Shown: positions 48,901 to 60,900 of the stretch, one piece after another
How the letters are laid out: each line of letters begins with the position of its first letter
How positions within the stretch are numbered: position 1 is the first letter of the stretch
From: Ettlia oleoabundans
Lineage: Eukaryota; Chlorophyta; Chlorophyceae; Chlamydomonadales
Direction of reading: 5' to 3'
Assembly (NCBI GenBank): GCA_019693395.1
Contig: JAAMXP010000037.1
Location: 13,686 to 77,685, forward strand
Length of the DNA stretch: 64,000 nucleotides
The notes under the pieces: model-generated
Seen by the model: the letters and a program-made list of their open reading frames with translations, nothing else
What the model was told of the DNA's origin: nothing
The model's database searches: none
Program-made: the position numbers and the translations under genes

Positions 48901-51900
48901 TGAACATGGATAACAAATGACACATGTCTTGAGCAGTTCATTGCCAATACACGACATTGTTTAAGGAGAGTAGAAGACACAGTAAATAATGTCAAAAGCT
49001 AAGAATGGACTTGGTCCAGATTGGAAACCGACGCACAGGCCTAACGGAACGTAGAAGTTGGGTTTGGGCGCAGGCGACAATACGAAAGTTTTTTAACGGA
49101 GGACCAGTACTGAACTAGTTCGATTGAGTCTACTCTAGAGTTAGATAACGCACCACATCGGCTGAACACGAAGGTTAAAATTGCTCACCGAAGCATACCA
49201 AGGGTTCTAATCGGATGATGCGTGTTCGATTCAGTCGAAAGCCAACGCACCACCTAGCCGAACATGGTTGCACACCGAATACACGTTATAAAGTGAAGAT
49301 TTAATCGGCAGGCCAACGCTAAATAAGCTCTGGTTGGAAATCGACGCGCCACCCTCGACTAAACGGCAAAAGAAGGTTTGGCATCACTGAATGCAACAGA
49401 CGAAGATGCTGCAGATGCTTGTTGACATCAGAACAGTGCAGTCCGAGCTCAGGTTGGACAGCCAATCTCCTTCCAGCAAGCCCTGTGTGCCATACATACA
49501 GCCAAATTTCCCAGGTGCCTTGCTTTCGATGGCACAGCCTTGACCCCCAAGTACCCCTCAAAGCAACACACCACCCGCTTGCCTGGAAGTAGAAGTTGGG
49601 CACCCGCACCATTTGGCCCTGCACCACCGTGAAACTCTCTATGGAGATGATGAACTGCGGGTCAGGTAGCGGGTTCTCTGCAGGCAGGCGGGCGGGCAAA
49701 CGGGTAAAGAGGCAGATTTGTGGCCATCTCTAGACATTCCTATTGGCAGCAACACATGGGTATGGGCAGGTAGCAGAGGTTGCGCAGGTTGGTGCAGTCA
49801 CATGTCAGCCAGGGTGTATCAAGGTGTATCTTCTGCGGCACAGTTCTACATGCCTTCCTGTGGCATGCAAGTAAAATGCAACGATGCATCAATGAACTCC
49901 ATGCATGAGGGCACCTTCTACTTTTCATCACCTCTTCGAACACACCCCACCCCACCCACCCTTGCGCGGCGGCAATTGGTCCTCCGCATCCAGCACCAAT
50001 GGGTTGAGGTTGGTCTGGGCCGCATCCTCCACCATCATAGGTACCTTGGGCGACGCCGGGCCTTGAGCAGCGCCGCTGGCACCGCCGAGCTGCAACGTGC
50101 TGGGCCTGGCGCCATCGCCGGTAACACGCTCAATCGTCACCTCAGGGTGTGCGGTCTCGCCCTCTAATAGTCCTCTGCACATGATATGGGGCCAGGGCGC
50201 AACCCATCTGTTAAGTGGGCGAAAAATGAAGTGCAGAGTTGACTCAGCACAGCGGCGCGTTATCACCCCAGATGCTTAATGGCATGAAACTGTGGCTTCA
50301 GCAAATGCGCATCAGGAACGCAGATATCCAGTCAGTCAAGCATGCATAGAAGTTATGCAGCACGCTGCACCGCAGCGTCCCACTCACTTGACGCCCCTGC
50401 CAACTGCCTCTGCCATATCGGTCAGGTTCCAGTCTGGTGTGGAGCCCAGAGGCGCCCCTGCAACTTGATCGCGCTGTGCCTGCTCCTCCAGCTCATCGAC
50501 CGTCAGGCCACCTTCAGATATGTGGAGAACGCCGCTAGGCGTCTCCTACGCAGACACAGACACACACGCACACACACGCACGTTGGGCCACGGGTCGAGG
50601 GCCCATGATGTCCTTGGGTTACTGGCGCAGGGAGCAGCTGCTGCGTCTACATTGGCAGTGTGCTGCTAGCTACAAACAGCAAGGTAAGAAAGCATCCCAA
50701 TATGCTGCTGACTACCCAATGCAACTCACATTGTGCCACCATATTTTATGCCTGCAACACCTGCACTGCAAGCCGCCTGTTTCACATACTAATGCCATGT
50801 GGACGAGCACTCACCTGTGCATTTAGATCGTTCAAATACAGCACACCCTCAGGCCTCCTCTGCTGTCGCCGCATGCGAAGAGCGGCGCGCGCCTGGTTGT
50901 TGCGTTGCAGCGCGCCAGCGGCGCCCACCGCCTCTGCTGCTGCTGCCTCTGCCACCTGGCCCACCCCATGTTTGATACGCTGGCCCATGACATGCAGCGG
51001 ATTCTCCCCGGCCAACTGCTGCCGTGCTGCAGCTGCTGCCTGCTCTGCGGACTCCTGCTGAGCAGCGGCGGCCGCCATCTCCTGCGCTGCTGCAGCCTGA
51101 CGTGGGTCGGGCGAAGCACTGCCGCACCCATCACCCTCGTGGTAGCTGCTGTACTTGAACTCATGGGTGCTTCAACAGGGAAGGAAAGAATAGGATTGCA
51201 TATGAGTACTATGTAAATTTCAGTGTATGTGGAGCTGGGTATGGATGGGTTGAGAGCCACATTGGTGAGAGGGTGGGAGCAAGGTGGCAGGCACCGTAGT
51301 GGAGAGGGAGCCCTTGCAATGCCGCTGTGTGTAAGTATCTGACGTTAATGGGTGGTTATCTCACCACTTGATTGCCTCATCCATCATATCTGCCAGCGGC
51401 GGCAACTCGCAGTCAGCCAGCACATTGGGAGGCATGACACCCCCTGCATGCACCCGTTATTGAGCAGTTGAGGGGGATGAGGACCTGTTGGACAGTGTGA
51501 GACTGGGGTTGCGTGCAAAGGAGCTAAAATATGAGTTTGCCTGGCCAGAGCCGATACACAAGGAGTGACTTGTATTGTCCCACATATCGTCCCTGCACAA
51601 CGAAACCATCCTGCCATGCTTGCCCCACCTGGTATGGACACCAGCAAGTGCTCTAGCGTGGCCCCTAATGCGCTGCGACTAGAGCTGGTGGTTGGCAGCA
51701 CAATGCCCAGGTTGCGTAGCTGCACAATGATCTCAAGAGGCTGTGCTTCCAAGCCATTGCTGTCGGCGGGTGATGCTATGTCTGATGAAGAGTCCACCGC
51801 AGCGTCCGCTGCAGCTGCCACAGCGGCACCTGGATGACTGGCTGCCACACCGCCGGCAGCAACGGCGGCTGTTGTGGGCGCACCGCCGGCGGCAGCGGCC

Positions 51901-54900
51901 TGCACTGCCTCTGTCGTTTTCTCGCTGGTTTTGGTAGCAGCGGAGGTGATGATGCTCACGGCACCCATAACGTCAGCGACAAAACGCAGCAGCAGCAAAA
52001 TTCGGGGATTCTGCAAGGCAGTTCAAGCAAGCGTAATACAGTTACAATGTGAGGGCAACGTAGCCACCAGCACGGTATTGTGGGCCTTGTGCAGGGCACA
52101 TGGATGGGACGATGCATTGCATGTTCCAATGGAATCCTTGTCATCCCATCCCAGTAGGATGTCTGCCGCAGCTTGGAATCAGCAAACTCACACCACTCTC
52201 AACAGCAATATCGCCACCCACCTGCACCAGTACATTGAGGCGAGGCCCCGCTCTCCTGGGATCCACATAGGAGGTGAATGCCGCCTCCATGCTGCAAAAC
52301 TCCTCGCCGCCGTGCGGGATCAGCACCAGGCTGTGCTCAGGGCGGGCACGCAGGTCTCGTACGACAACGTCCTGCAGGCTGGCTGCCAGGTGCAAGCGCA
52401 CATCGCGGGGGCCTGCGACACACGAGGGAGTAAGCCGGGTCATGCATGCAACTTTGGAAATAGACACTGGAAGCAGAACAAGGTAGCCCCAGTGATGAAA
52501 CGGTAGGTGCTTTCTGGCTGCATGGCTGCCTGGTTGGGAAGGACAACTTCCATCTGACCCATGCTGCCCATTGCGCGTGAGAAAGAAGCTGTCATGTCTA
52601 CAATGAGCAGGAGATAGCTTGAATGGTGGTTTCCCGTCCCTGGCAGCTCACCAGATGCATGGGTGACTGCCCGCTGGTCCACCACCACCCGTCCCTGCTC
52701 CAGCTTGATGCTCATCAGGTCTCGCGACTGCACCCGGAACAGCACATCAACACCGACTATGCACACAGTGACCTGCAGAATGGGACACAAGGGCGGCCAC
52801 AAGGGCATGGTGGGTGGGGGAAATGGGGTCAGAAGGCAGAGCACGAGGGAAAGGGGGCGACAGCCATGGACATGTAGGCAGGGCATGCGTGTGGCCATGC
52901 ATCAGCCATGGCACTTCAAAAGGTGGGGTACATTGCCATTGTTGCAGCCATCGAGGGCTTCACATCAGCACCACCCCCAGCTTTATCGCTGGTTCCAGTC
53001 ATCTCTCAGTCGTAAGTCGCACCTTGAGCGCATTCTGCAGCTTGGGCAGATGCTTGGGCGAGGGCGGCTCGGCTGCCACAGGGGTGGGTGGCGGCGACTC
53101 TCCACCAGCTGGCGCCAGCGCGTCAGTGATTTGGGTGAGCTGTGTAGCGAATGCCGTCATGCTGGCCTGCTGCTTTATCCTCACATAGGCCAGCATCTGT
53201 CCCACCTCCACACACAAGTCGGCTGCTGCGGGGCGCAATGCTGTGGCAGGACTGCTGGCGAAATGCATGCGGGCCTGCATGTGGTGACACACCGGAAGGC
53301 ATACAGTAAGTGGCAAACCCATATACTCGCATCGCTGCTTGGTTTCTTCACGTCTCAGGGTAACAGAAAGTCATGCAAATGGACGATCATGATGCCACGT
53401 CCAGCGGGGCATGCAACTGTGCAAACCACCATACATACACTCACAACAGCAAGAAGAAGCTCAAGGCGGTGCACCTGTGGGCCTATCAGTGGTATTGGTA
53501 TGTGGACCACTGCGTCCATGGGGGTGGCCTGCCCCATTTGGATGCGCTTGATGGCGGAGGTGCGGTTACGCAGGAAGATGGTCTGGCAGGCGCGAGCCCA
53601 GCTGCACGTGTACGGATGAAATCAATGGCAGCCACGGTGTAGTTGAAGTGGGGACACAGCGCGGGAGTATAGATGGGCAACAAGAGTGATGGGCTGCCAG
53701 GGTGAGATTGGATGTCAAGCAGCATGACTCAGCAAGCAGCTGTTGGTCAACTGCCGACTTCTATGTAGGCCAACGATGCATATTAAGCAACATACGTGCC
53801 ACCGAATTTCTCAAGATAAACAGGACAAAACAGCGGAGCACTCACAGCTTGCGTGCGTGGGACACGGGAGTTATGCCCAGGTGTGCACGGCGCAACATGA
53901 CATGCCACGTGTTGAGGCGTCGGGCACGCGCGGGGAGCGGGCGCAGCACGTAGGCGTGACGTGCCGTTTCTGGCAGCTGCAGGTCGCGCACTATAATGCC
54001 ATCCACGCTGGCACCCGCACTCAGGCAGCCATCACTCTGCGACAGGGCAATGGCAGGAAGCAGTGTGAACGAACTGAACAGGAATAAGCAAGGCAGGCAA
54101 GTGGGCAAGCTCACGAACGGCATGTAGGCCGGTGTTTGTCTCTCAACACCACATCCAGCGCTAGTTACCGCCAGCCTGGCTTGCCTGCATGCGCATGCCA
54201 GCCTTGACGTTTGCCACGCTAACAGAGTACACAGGGGCCAACCAGCGGGCCCAGAGGTACGCATCATCGTCTCTCTTCACGCTGATGCCCCAGGCGCGGC
54301 GGTACGACACGTTGGAGGCGCCAGCTGCTCCTGATCGTGCGCTGCTGCTCTTGGGGGTCCAGGTGCCAATCTGTGGAGGCGATGGAGAGGGATGAGGGTG
54401 ATCTTACTGCAGGTTCGGCAGAATAAGAGGTGGGGGCATCGCAAGCGCAGTAGGGGGCCAGAGCTCCCTTGGTACTGCTGGTCCCACATGAGAGTAATAC
54501 GACGACAGGTATGCTGGCAATGCATCCAGCCAACATGACATAGGCATTCTGGCACTGCACTGGCAACTCACTGCCCACTGTTGTGCCATGACAGCTACTC
54601 ACCAGCCACAGCAGGGAGACCTGCGCCACCCCAAACGACAGCAACAGCTTGGGACTCCGAGGTCGCACCAGGGGTGGCACCGCATGCTGCTGGCTGTCTG
54701 CTCCCGACCCTGCTGTGTGCTTTGGCGCCTCCTTCTGCAGCTTAGCATAGACATAGCCCTCCTCCTCCAATCCCAGTACCATCCGGCTCTTCTCCAGGTT
54801 TTCAAACATGGTGCGCATCGCCTTCTCCACTGCAATATTGAAGCGGTAGAGGCCCACGGCAAACATGCAAAATGTCCAGTCAAGTGGGAAGAGTGTTGGT

Positions 54901-57900
54901 CGATGAAAATCGTGAAGCAACTCCGGAAGCATGGCAAGATGGGCAGGTCCCACCTGACAGAAGATGCCAGATGTGCAGCGGCGACAGCCAGGCCTGCAGG
55001 CCAATGGTTGACACCGCCGCCGCCAGTTCAGCGCCGCCGGGCTCCCCTGGTGCCGCACTCAGCGGCTGCAGAATGTGGCCCCGCAGGCTCCTGCATGTGG
55101 CAGGTGGGGTTTCACAGGAGGAAGGGACATGTTGGCACAAGCAAGCACGCATTGCGCTGGCCACCAAAGGAAGGTTTTCAGCGGGCGACAAGCTTGCTTC
55201 CATGATTCTAGGGTGAGGGCTATGCATGCACTGGTGTCCAAGATTGAAAGGCAGAGTTTGCGAGCCCAGGCAACTCACCCGCACTTCAAAAAGGGTACGA
55301 GAGGGATGGGATACTGGCTGGGGTCCTGAATGAACTCAGCAGGCAGCCCCCCGACCAATCCAGTTCGGGATGTGGCCCCGCCACCGCTGCTGACACCGGC
55401 ACCGGCTCCAGTGCCCGTCAGCCGCTGGCCGGGCGTGTTGCTGCCGCTGACGCCACCGCTAGTCATGCCGCCCTCCCCACTGAACATGCTGCTCACATGC
55501 CGCTGGGAGCGACCACGCAGGGGCACCGCTTGCAGGCGCGCCATGAGCGACTGCATGCCGCAAGAGCGCAGTAGACAGAGAACAGGGCTGAGCTTGCATG
55601 GCACCACTCAGAAAATGCACTGCCGCTCTGTAATAATACCTCAGTGACAGGCAGGCTGCGGCAGCTCTAGGTGCTGGATCTCCAGGCATCCCTCTTGCTG
55701 CCCGTTGAACCAGCGCCTGTACGCCAATCATAGTCTAACAAAACATCCATTCCATGGCACACATGAAGAAATAGTAGACCACTCTCACCAGCCGAGCGCT
55801 CTGGTGTGCCTCCTGCCCGCGGATGCCCGCCAGTATGAGCGCCAAATCATCAGGATAGGCCCACACCTTGGCCATGCTGGCCACCTCAACCTCACGCAGC
55901 AGTGCCTCCAGGCTCTCAAGTTCCTGTGCGCGCCCAAGGTAATGCAAATCAAGGAATCTTAATGAGTTTGCTGACGCCTTGCTTGTGATGTAGCGGCAAT
56001 ATCAGGATAAAAATGGCTGTGGTAGAAAGCGGGCACTAGGCATGCGGGTTGACGATGTGTGCTATCTTCAAGCCCTCCTGCACCCCAAACTGAGTGCTCA
56101 AAATATCTGTGTATGTGCATTTTAACATGCAGAAAAACGTTACATTGTCAATTTTCTATGACGACAAACGCAACACACAAAATTAAACGTGAACCAGCGC
56201 ACCTGTAACTCCTCTGTGTATGTGCGGCGCGTGGCGTCAAAAGTGACACGGGCAGGTGCCAGGCGTGCCGCAACCGCATGCCGCGTCTCCCTTGAGAGGT
56301 AGGAGAAGACATCAATGTACGCGGTAGCATCAGTCCGCCTTGCCACACCACCCTGCACACAAGCAGTGCCAGGGATGGGGCCAGGGGTTTGAGGAATGGG
56401 TTGGAAAGGCAAAGCAGGCGCGACACATGATGTGGCAAGGCAGCAGGACCTGGAACCTGGCCAGGTTTTGTTATCTGGGCTGGGGCTGTTGGCAGATAGC
56501 AGGCAGTTGCACCTGCGGCAGCAATGGTGCGATGTGACACGCACCCGCAGGCAGCCGCACGCGTCTTCTCCCACCACCGAGAGATTGATGTTCTGCAGCG
56601 CCACGGTTAGCGCATACCGCAAGGGCTCGGGGGGGTCACCCACGGCAGCTGCAGCTGCAACAGCTGTCACGGGGTCGGCTACAACAGCTGGATCCATGGG
56701 GGCAGATGCTGAGGTGGCGCGGGTTGCAGTATGCGGCTTGGCCGCGCCCTGCTTGGTGCCTCCCGTGTTGCTGCCAACGCCACAACCCCCGCCGCCCATC
56801 CGCACGATGTCAACCTGCGCATTGTGTTGGTACGGCAGCTGCACTGCCAGGCCGGGGCAGTGCAGCGCGAGGGTATTTCCCTCAAGCGTCAGCAGGCCCA
56901 GCATGGGGGTGCCATGGGCCGCAAAGCTCTGCATCACCATCTCTGGGACAGGCTCTGGGCAGGATGGCAGCGGTGGTGGGGGAGCAGCTGGGCCAAGCAG
57001 CTGCCCAGAGTTGGTCCCACACCCTGGCTGCGTTGCTGCTGCTGGCTTGGGAGTGTTTGTGGTTGGGGGCTTCACCAGGGGGGTGGCCCAAGTCCAAGGC
57101 GCCAGCCGACATGCATCCCAGCAGTCTATGAAATGCAGCAAGGCGGCAAACGTGCGGGTGTGGTATGTCACAGCCACCGCCGCCAGCTGCACGATTGTGT
57201 CGCTGCCGCCTGGCCGCCAGTGGGAAGGGTGCCAGGTGGCCTGCTGCTCCAAAGGTGAATCCACTGTGAGCCCACCAGCCCCAGGGCGGGGGGTGATGGA
57301 GAGCATAAGGAAAGCATCGGGCAGCTGGGCAGACAACGCCTCTGCGTGAAGGCAAAGGAGCAGGGGGGACGGAAAGAGGCAAGGTGCAATGGCTGATCAA
57401 GCTCGGCTGGGCAGGGAAGCCTCTTGACACGGCAGCAACCAATCAGAGCAGCACAATAGCTTGCCATCCATGCACTGATAAGGCAGCCCATGTGATGAGT
57501 GGTTTCCTGCAACTTCACTCTGCTGCATGAGCAAGCGAGTCAAGAAACACTGGCTCAGCCACATGCCTGACCGCTTCCAGAGCAAACCCAGCTCAGCCCT
57601 GCCTGCCCACCTTCTGCCACCGTGCCGTGCACAGCGTACTGGAAGAAATCTGCCGCCTTGCACACGCGTCGGCACACGGAGCTGGGAGCGCTTAAGATCT
57701 TGCTGTTGGCGGGCACAGGGGAGAGGGGCGTGCCGCAGGGGCCGCAAGAGAGCTGATCCACAGAGAGCTCCAGCGCGCCTGCAGAATAATGAAGCAAAGG
57801 GAACGGCAACAACGGGGAAAAGCAAGGTAAACAACAGCGACACTGACACAGGTAATCAAGAATTACGACTGTGAAGCGCAGGTTCAAGGCAGAGAATCAG

Positions 57901-60900
57901 AGATGGGAGTGTCTGAAGTTGCCACAAGTCCATGCTGTGGCATCTGCTGTGTCCCCTACCCACCTTGTGTGTTCATGCCTAGTGACAGTGAATGCAATGT
58001 CAGCTGCACATAGGACGGCCGTGCGGTGGCAAAATGTGGCGGGGGGGCTGCCGCGGGGCTCTGCGTGCACAGTGCCAGCCCCAGCTTTGGACAACTGGCT
58101 CTGATCCGCAGCCCAATTGTTTGCCCGTCTACCGCTGCTGCCGTTGGCACCAGCACCGGGGTTGCCGCCCCAGCTGCCGCTGTTGCAGTGCCTCTTCCGC
58201 TTCTCCCACGCCTTTTCGCCGCTGTAGCAGGCCGCCCATTGGCTGGCGGCGCTTCAGGCGGCTGATCATGGTGCAGCAGTTGCTGCAGCAGCGCTGGCGA
58301 GGGAGGCTCCCGGTTGTGCACCAAAGCATCAAGCTTGTCAGCCACAAAGTGGGCCAGAGGCGTACAGCCTGCCAGCCGTGCATTGTGCACTGCCGCCACG
58401 CCATACCTGCATAGCGCGGTGCGAGGTGCTCAACAGAGGCGTTTGAAACAAAACAACTGGCGGTGGGTGGATGCTGCTAGCCAACCGCCTCACCAAGCCA
58501 ATGTCCCATCCACATCTGCTGGCTACGCTTAGCGATCCCTTGGGCGTTTACCCGCCAGCAAGTCCAGTGGCAGTGACACACAAGGCCACTGCCAGCCATG
58601 AACCGTGCCGCTCACCTAAAGTGTGCAACCTCCTCGGCGCTAAGCTCAGCCTCCAGCTCAGCCAGGCGCTTCAAGTCAGCGGCAGCTGCAGGGATCACGC
58701 GCCGCCGCTGCCACCACCGCCGCCCCGGCTCCTGCAGGCAACTAGAAGCAGGCACTTCTAAATGCCTCCACCACACCAACTGAATGGCATAGAGAGGCTG
58801 CCCAACAAACCCTGCGGAACTAGCCCTCAGTGCCGCGGATAAGGCTGTTCAAGCTCGAGGAGCTGCGCTGCGAAAACTCACGTGGAAGCCGGGTGAGGTG
58901 ACGTGAGACGCGGCATACAGCGCCTGATACTCTATTCGCCGCTGACGTCGCTGCTCTAGCAACACCAGGGGCACCTCGTGCCGGGCAGTGCGCCCACATT
59001 CCGTCGCTAGCGACCGGCCTGCATGTTGCCACCAGGCCGCCGCATGCTGGTGGACAGGCACTTGGGGCCGCGCGGCCCAGTGGGCGCCAAAGTGCTGGTG
59101 GTGCAGTTGGCGGTCCAGCAGCCTGCACACAACACAAGATACAGACTCAGCGACAACGTGGGGGTCCATCTGGCGGTGTGATGCACTCACTACCAACCAG
59201 CAGCCACTCCAAGCCGCCGGCCTCGCACGTGCTACACACCGCAACAGCAACAGCCAGCACCCGGCGATACAACAGGCGTGGAATGGCAGCACTGGCAGTT
59301 GCACGCTGATGTTGCAAAGGCACCAACCTATTCGCTATTGCTACAGACGCGGCGTTGACCTCTGGTATCAGGGCTTTAAGGGACACAGAGATATCCAGTA
59401 GTAGCATGCCGCCACTGCTGCTACCTGCACTGCTATGGGAAGCTGCTGTTGTGCCAGCAACGCTGCCGCTTTCGCCCCCAGCCGCCGCCTCAGCCGTGGC
59501 GGGCTGCTTTCCAGCGGTTGGAGGCGCAGGTGAGGGCTGCTGCTGTTGGTCCCGCGGCGTTTGGGAGCGGGAGGAGGGTTGGTCTGTCTCGTGTCCCGCT
59601 GCTGCCAAGGCTGCTGTTCCTGCCTGCTGCCAATGCTCCGCTATGCTGGGCAAAACATTTAGCTTCGTAGCAGAGCCGCCAGAAGTTGCCGCTCGCCAGG
59701 CCCGCTGCTCTGCTGGGGAGACGAATGTGGGCAGCTCTTCTAGCATCACGCTGGTCCTGTCCAGCACAGAGTGGTGCTGGGGGGGGTCCACAGGATCAGC
59801 AAAGCCGTTTGCACTGTCGACGGCTGCATCAGCAGCTGCGGCCAGCCCTGTAGAGCCAAAGCGCTGGTGCCGCGGAGAATCGGGTGATTCATCGTCGTAA
59901 TCTGTGTCAAATGACGCTGCTAAGCTTAGGGAGGAGATCTGCTTCAACATATGCTCTCCGTTCTCAGCCCCTGCTATGCCTATTGCGCCTGCTGCTGCCT
60001 GCGCTGCGGGGTTTCTCGCGGCGTGGTCATCAAAGGGCGGTGGGTGCTTTGCTACTTGCTGGGCGGGCCCAGGACTGGGGCCAGGGGATACAGGGCCGCC
60101 AACTGTCCCAGCGGTGGCTCCTCTGCCGCTGCCACCAGCTGCTGCCGTGCGGGGGGCCACGGTATAGCCTGGGGGAAGCAAGCAAAGCGCCACAGAACAC
60201 TCCCATTGTCTGAACAGCACATGCTCCTCCATAGGCGCACCCTGCAACAGCCCCCAGCAGTCAAACCAGCCATCGCTGGCGCCCGCTGGCTGCTCCTGCT
60301 GGTGGTGGGGCTGGGGCTGCCGCACATCCTGCGGTGGCTGCTGCAGCTGCTGCGGCTGCGTCTCTGCATCGAAAGGGACAGGATCTACAGTGACCCTGGC
60401 TCGCCGACGCTTGCCGGGGCTAATCCTGTCAGCACGCGCTGTCGCTGCCGCAGACGTACGTCCAGGCAAAAAAGAAAAGGGGCCGGCTGCGGCTGCAGAG
60501 GACGTTGCTTGAGCGTGCGCCATGGCTGCCTGGGCTACGTGGAAGCCTCTCCAAGTGCTGGGGAAGGTAATCAGGGAGAGTCTGACACCTGTTACTGTGA
60601 GCTGGGTGGACGAGGGGTGGTCGGTGGCGACACTCGACCATAGCAGCTGTGGCACATGCAGCAGCACCTGCCGCCACGACAGCTGACCCTCAGATGCCGC
60701 AGCTGCCGCGGCACCCGTCAGATCTGGCGCAGGCGGCACACCTGACGCTGCTGAGGCACTAGCTCCCGAGGTGCTGCCGGCGCCTGCGCCACCTGTGGGC
60801 ATGCTGGACACCGACGCCGCGTAATGGTCTGCAGCTGCAGCTGGCGCTGCGTATGTTGCTGACCCTGCTGCTGAAGCTGAGGCACCGTCAACAGGGGCCG

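Larger units (their letters stand above)
42100..59122 (-). other. VPS13: extended lipid-groove region
   Basis: Many short exons encode repeated beta-strand units separated by helices, as in the RBG modules of VPS13. Recognisable pieces include AAWWQHAGRSLATE, ELEAELSAEEVAHFR (about 58620-58660), WARACQTIFLRNRTS (about 53580), WLYFNLLVTSSQIFLPV (about 45350), LLHVEAGELTLRAAFSHI (about 43390) and SRWEALYDAWPLAAEFV (about 42700). Long inserts lie at 46436-47305 and 42950-43300. Borders are approximate. Confidence 0.6.

Noticed and set aside
48838..49577. Boundary between two separate genes inside the VPS13 locus
   Set aside because: The stretch looks unlike its neighbours, but the exons on both sides join in phase and continue the same groove pattern, and no start or stop context was found.
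52270..52310. FFAT-like EEFCSME in VPS13
   Set aside because: The second aromatic is Cys and the alanine is Met, so it fails both the classical and phospho-FFAT patterns well enough to be chance.
59951..60643. Plus-strand open frame of 230 codons opposite a VPS13 exon
   Set aside because: It is the mirror of a GC-rich, Ala/Gln/Ser-coding exon with few stops on either strand; its protein is Cys/Leu/Arg-rich without known domains.
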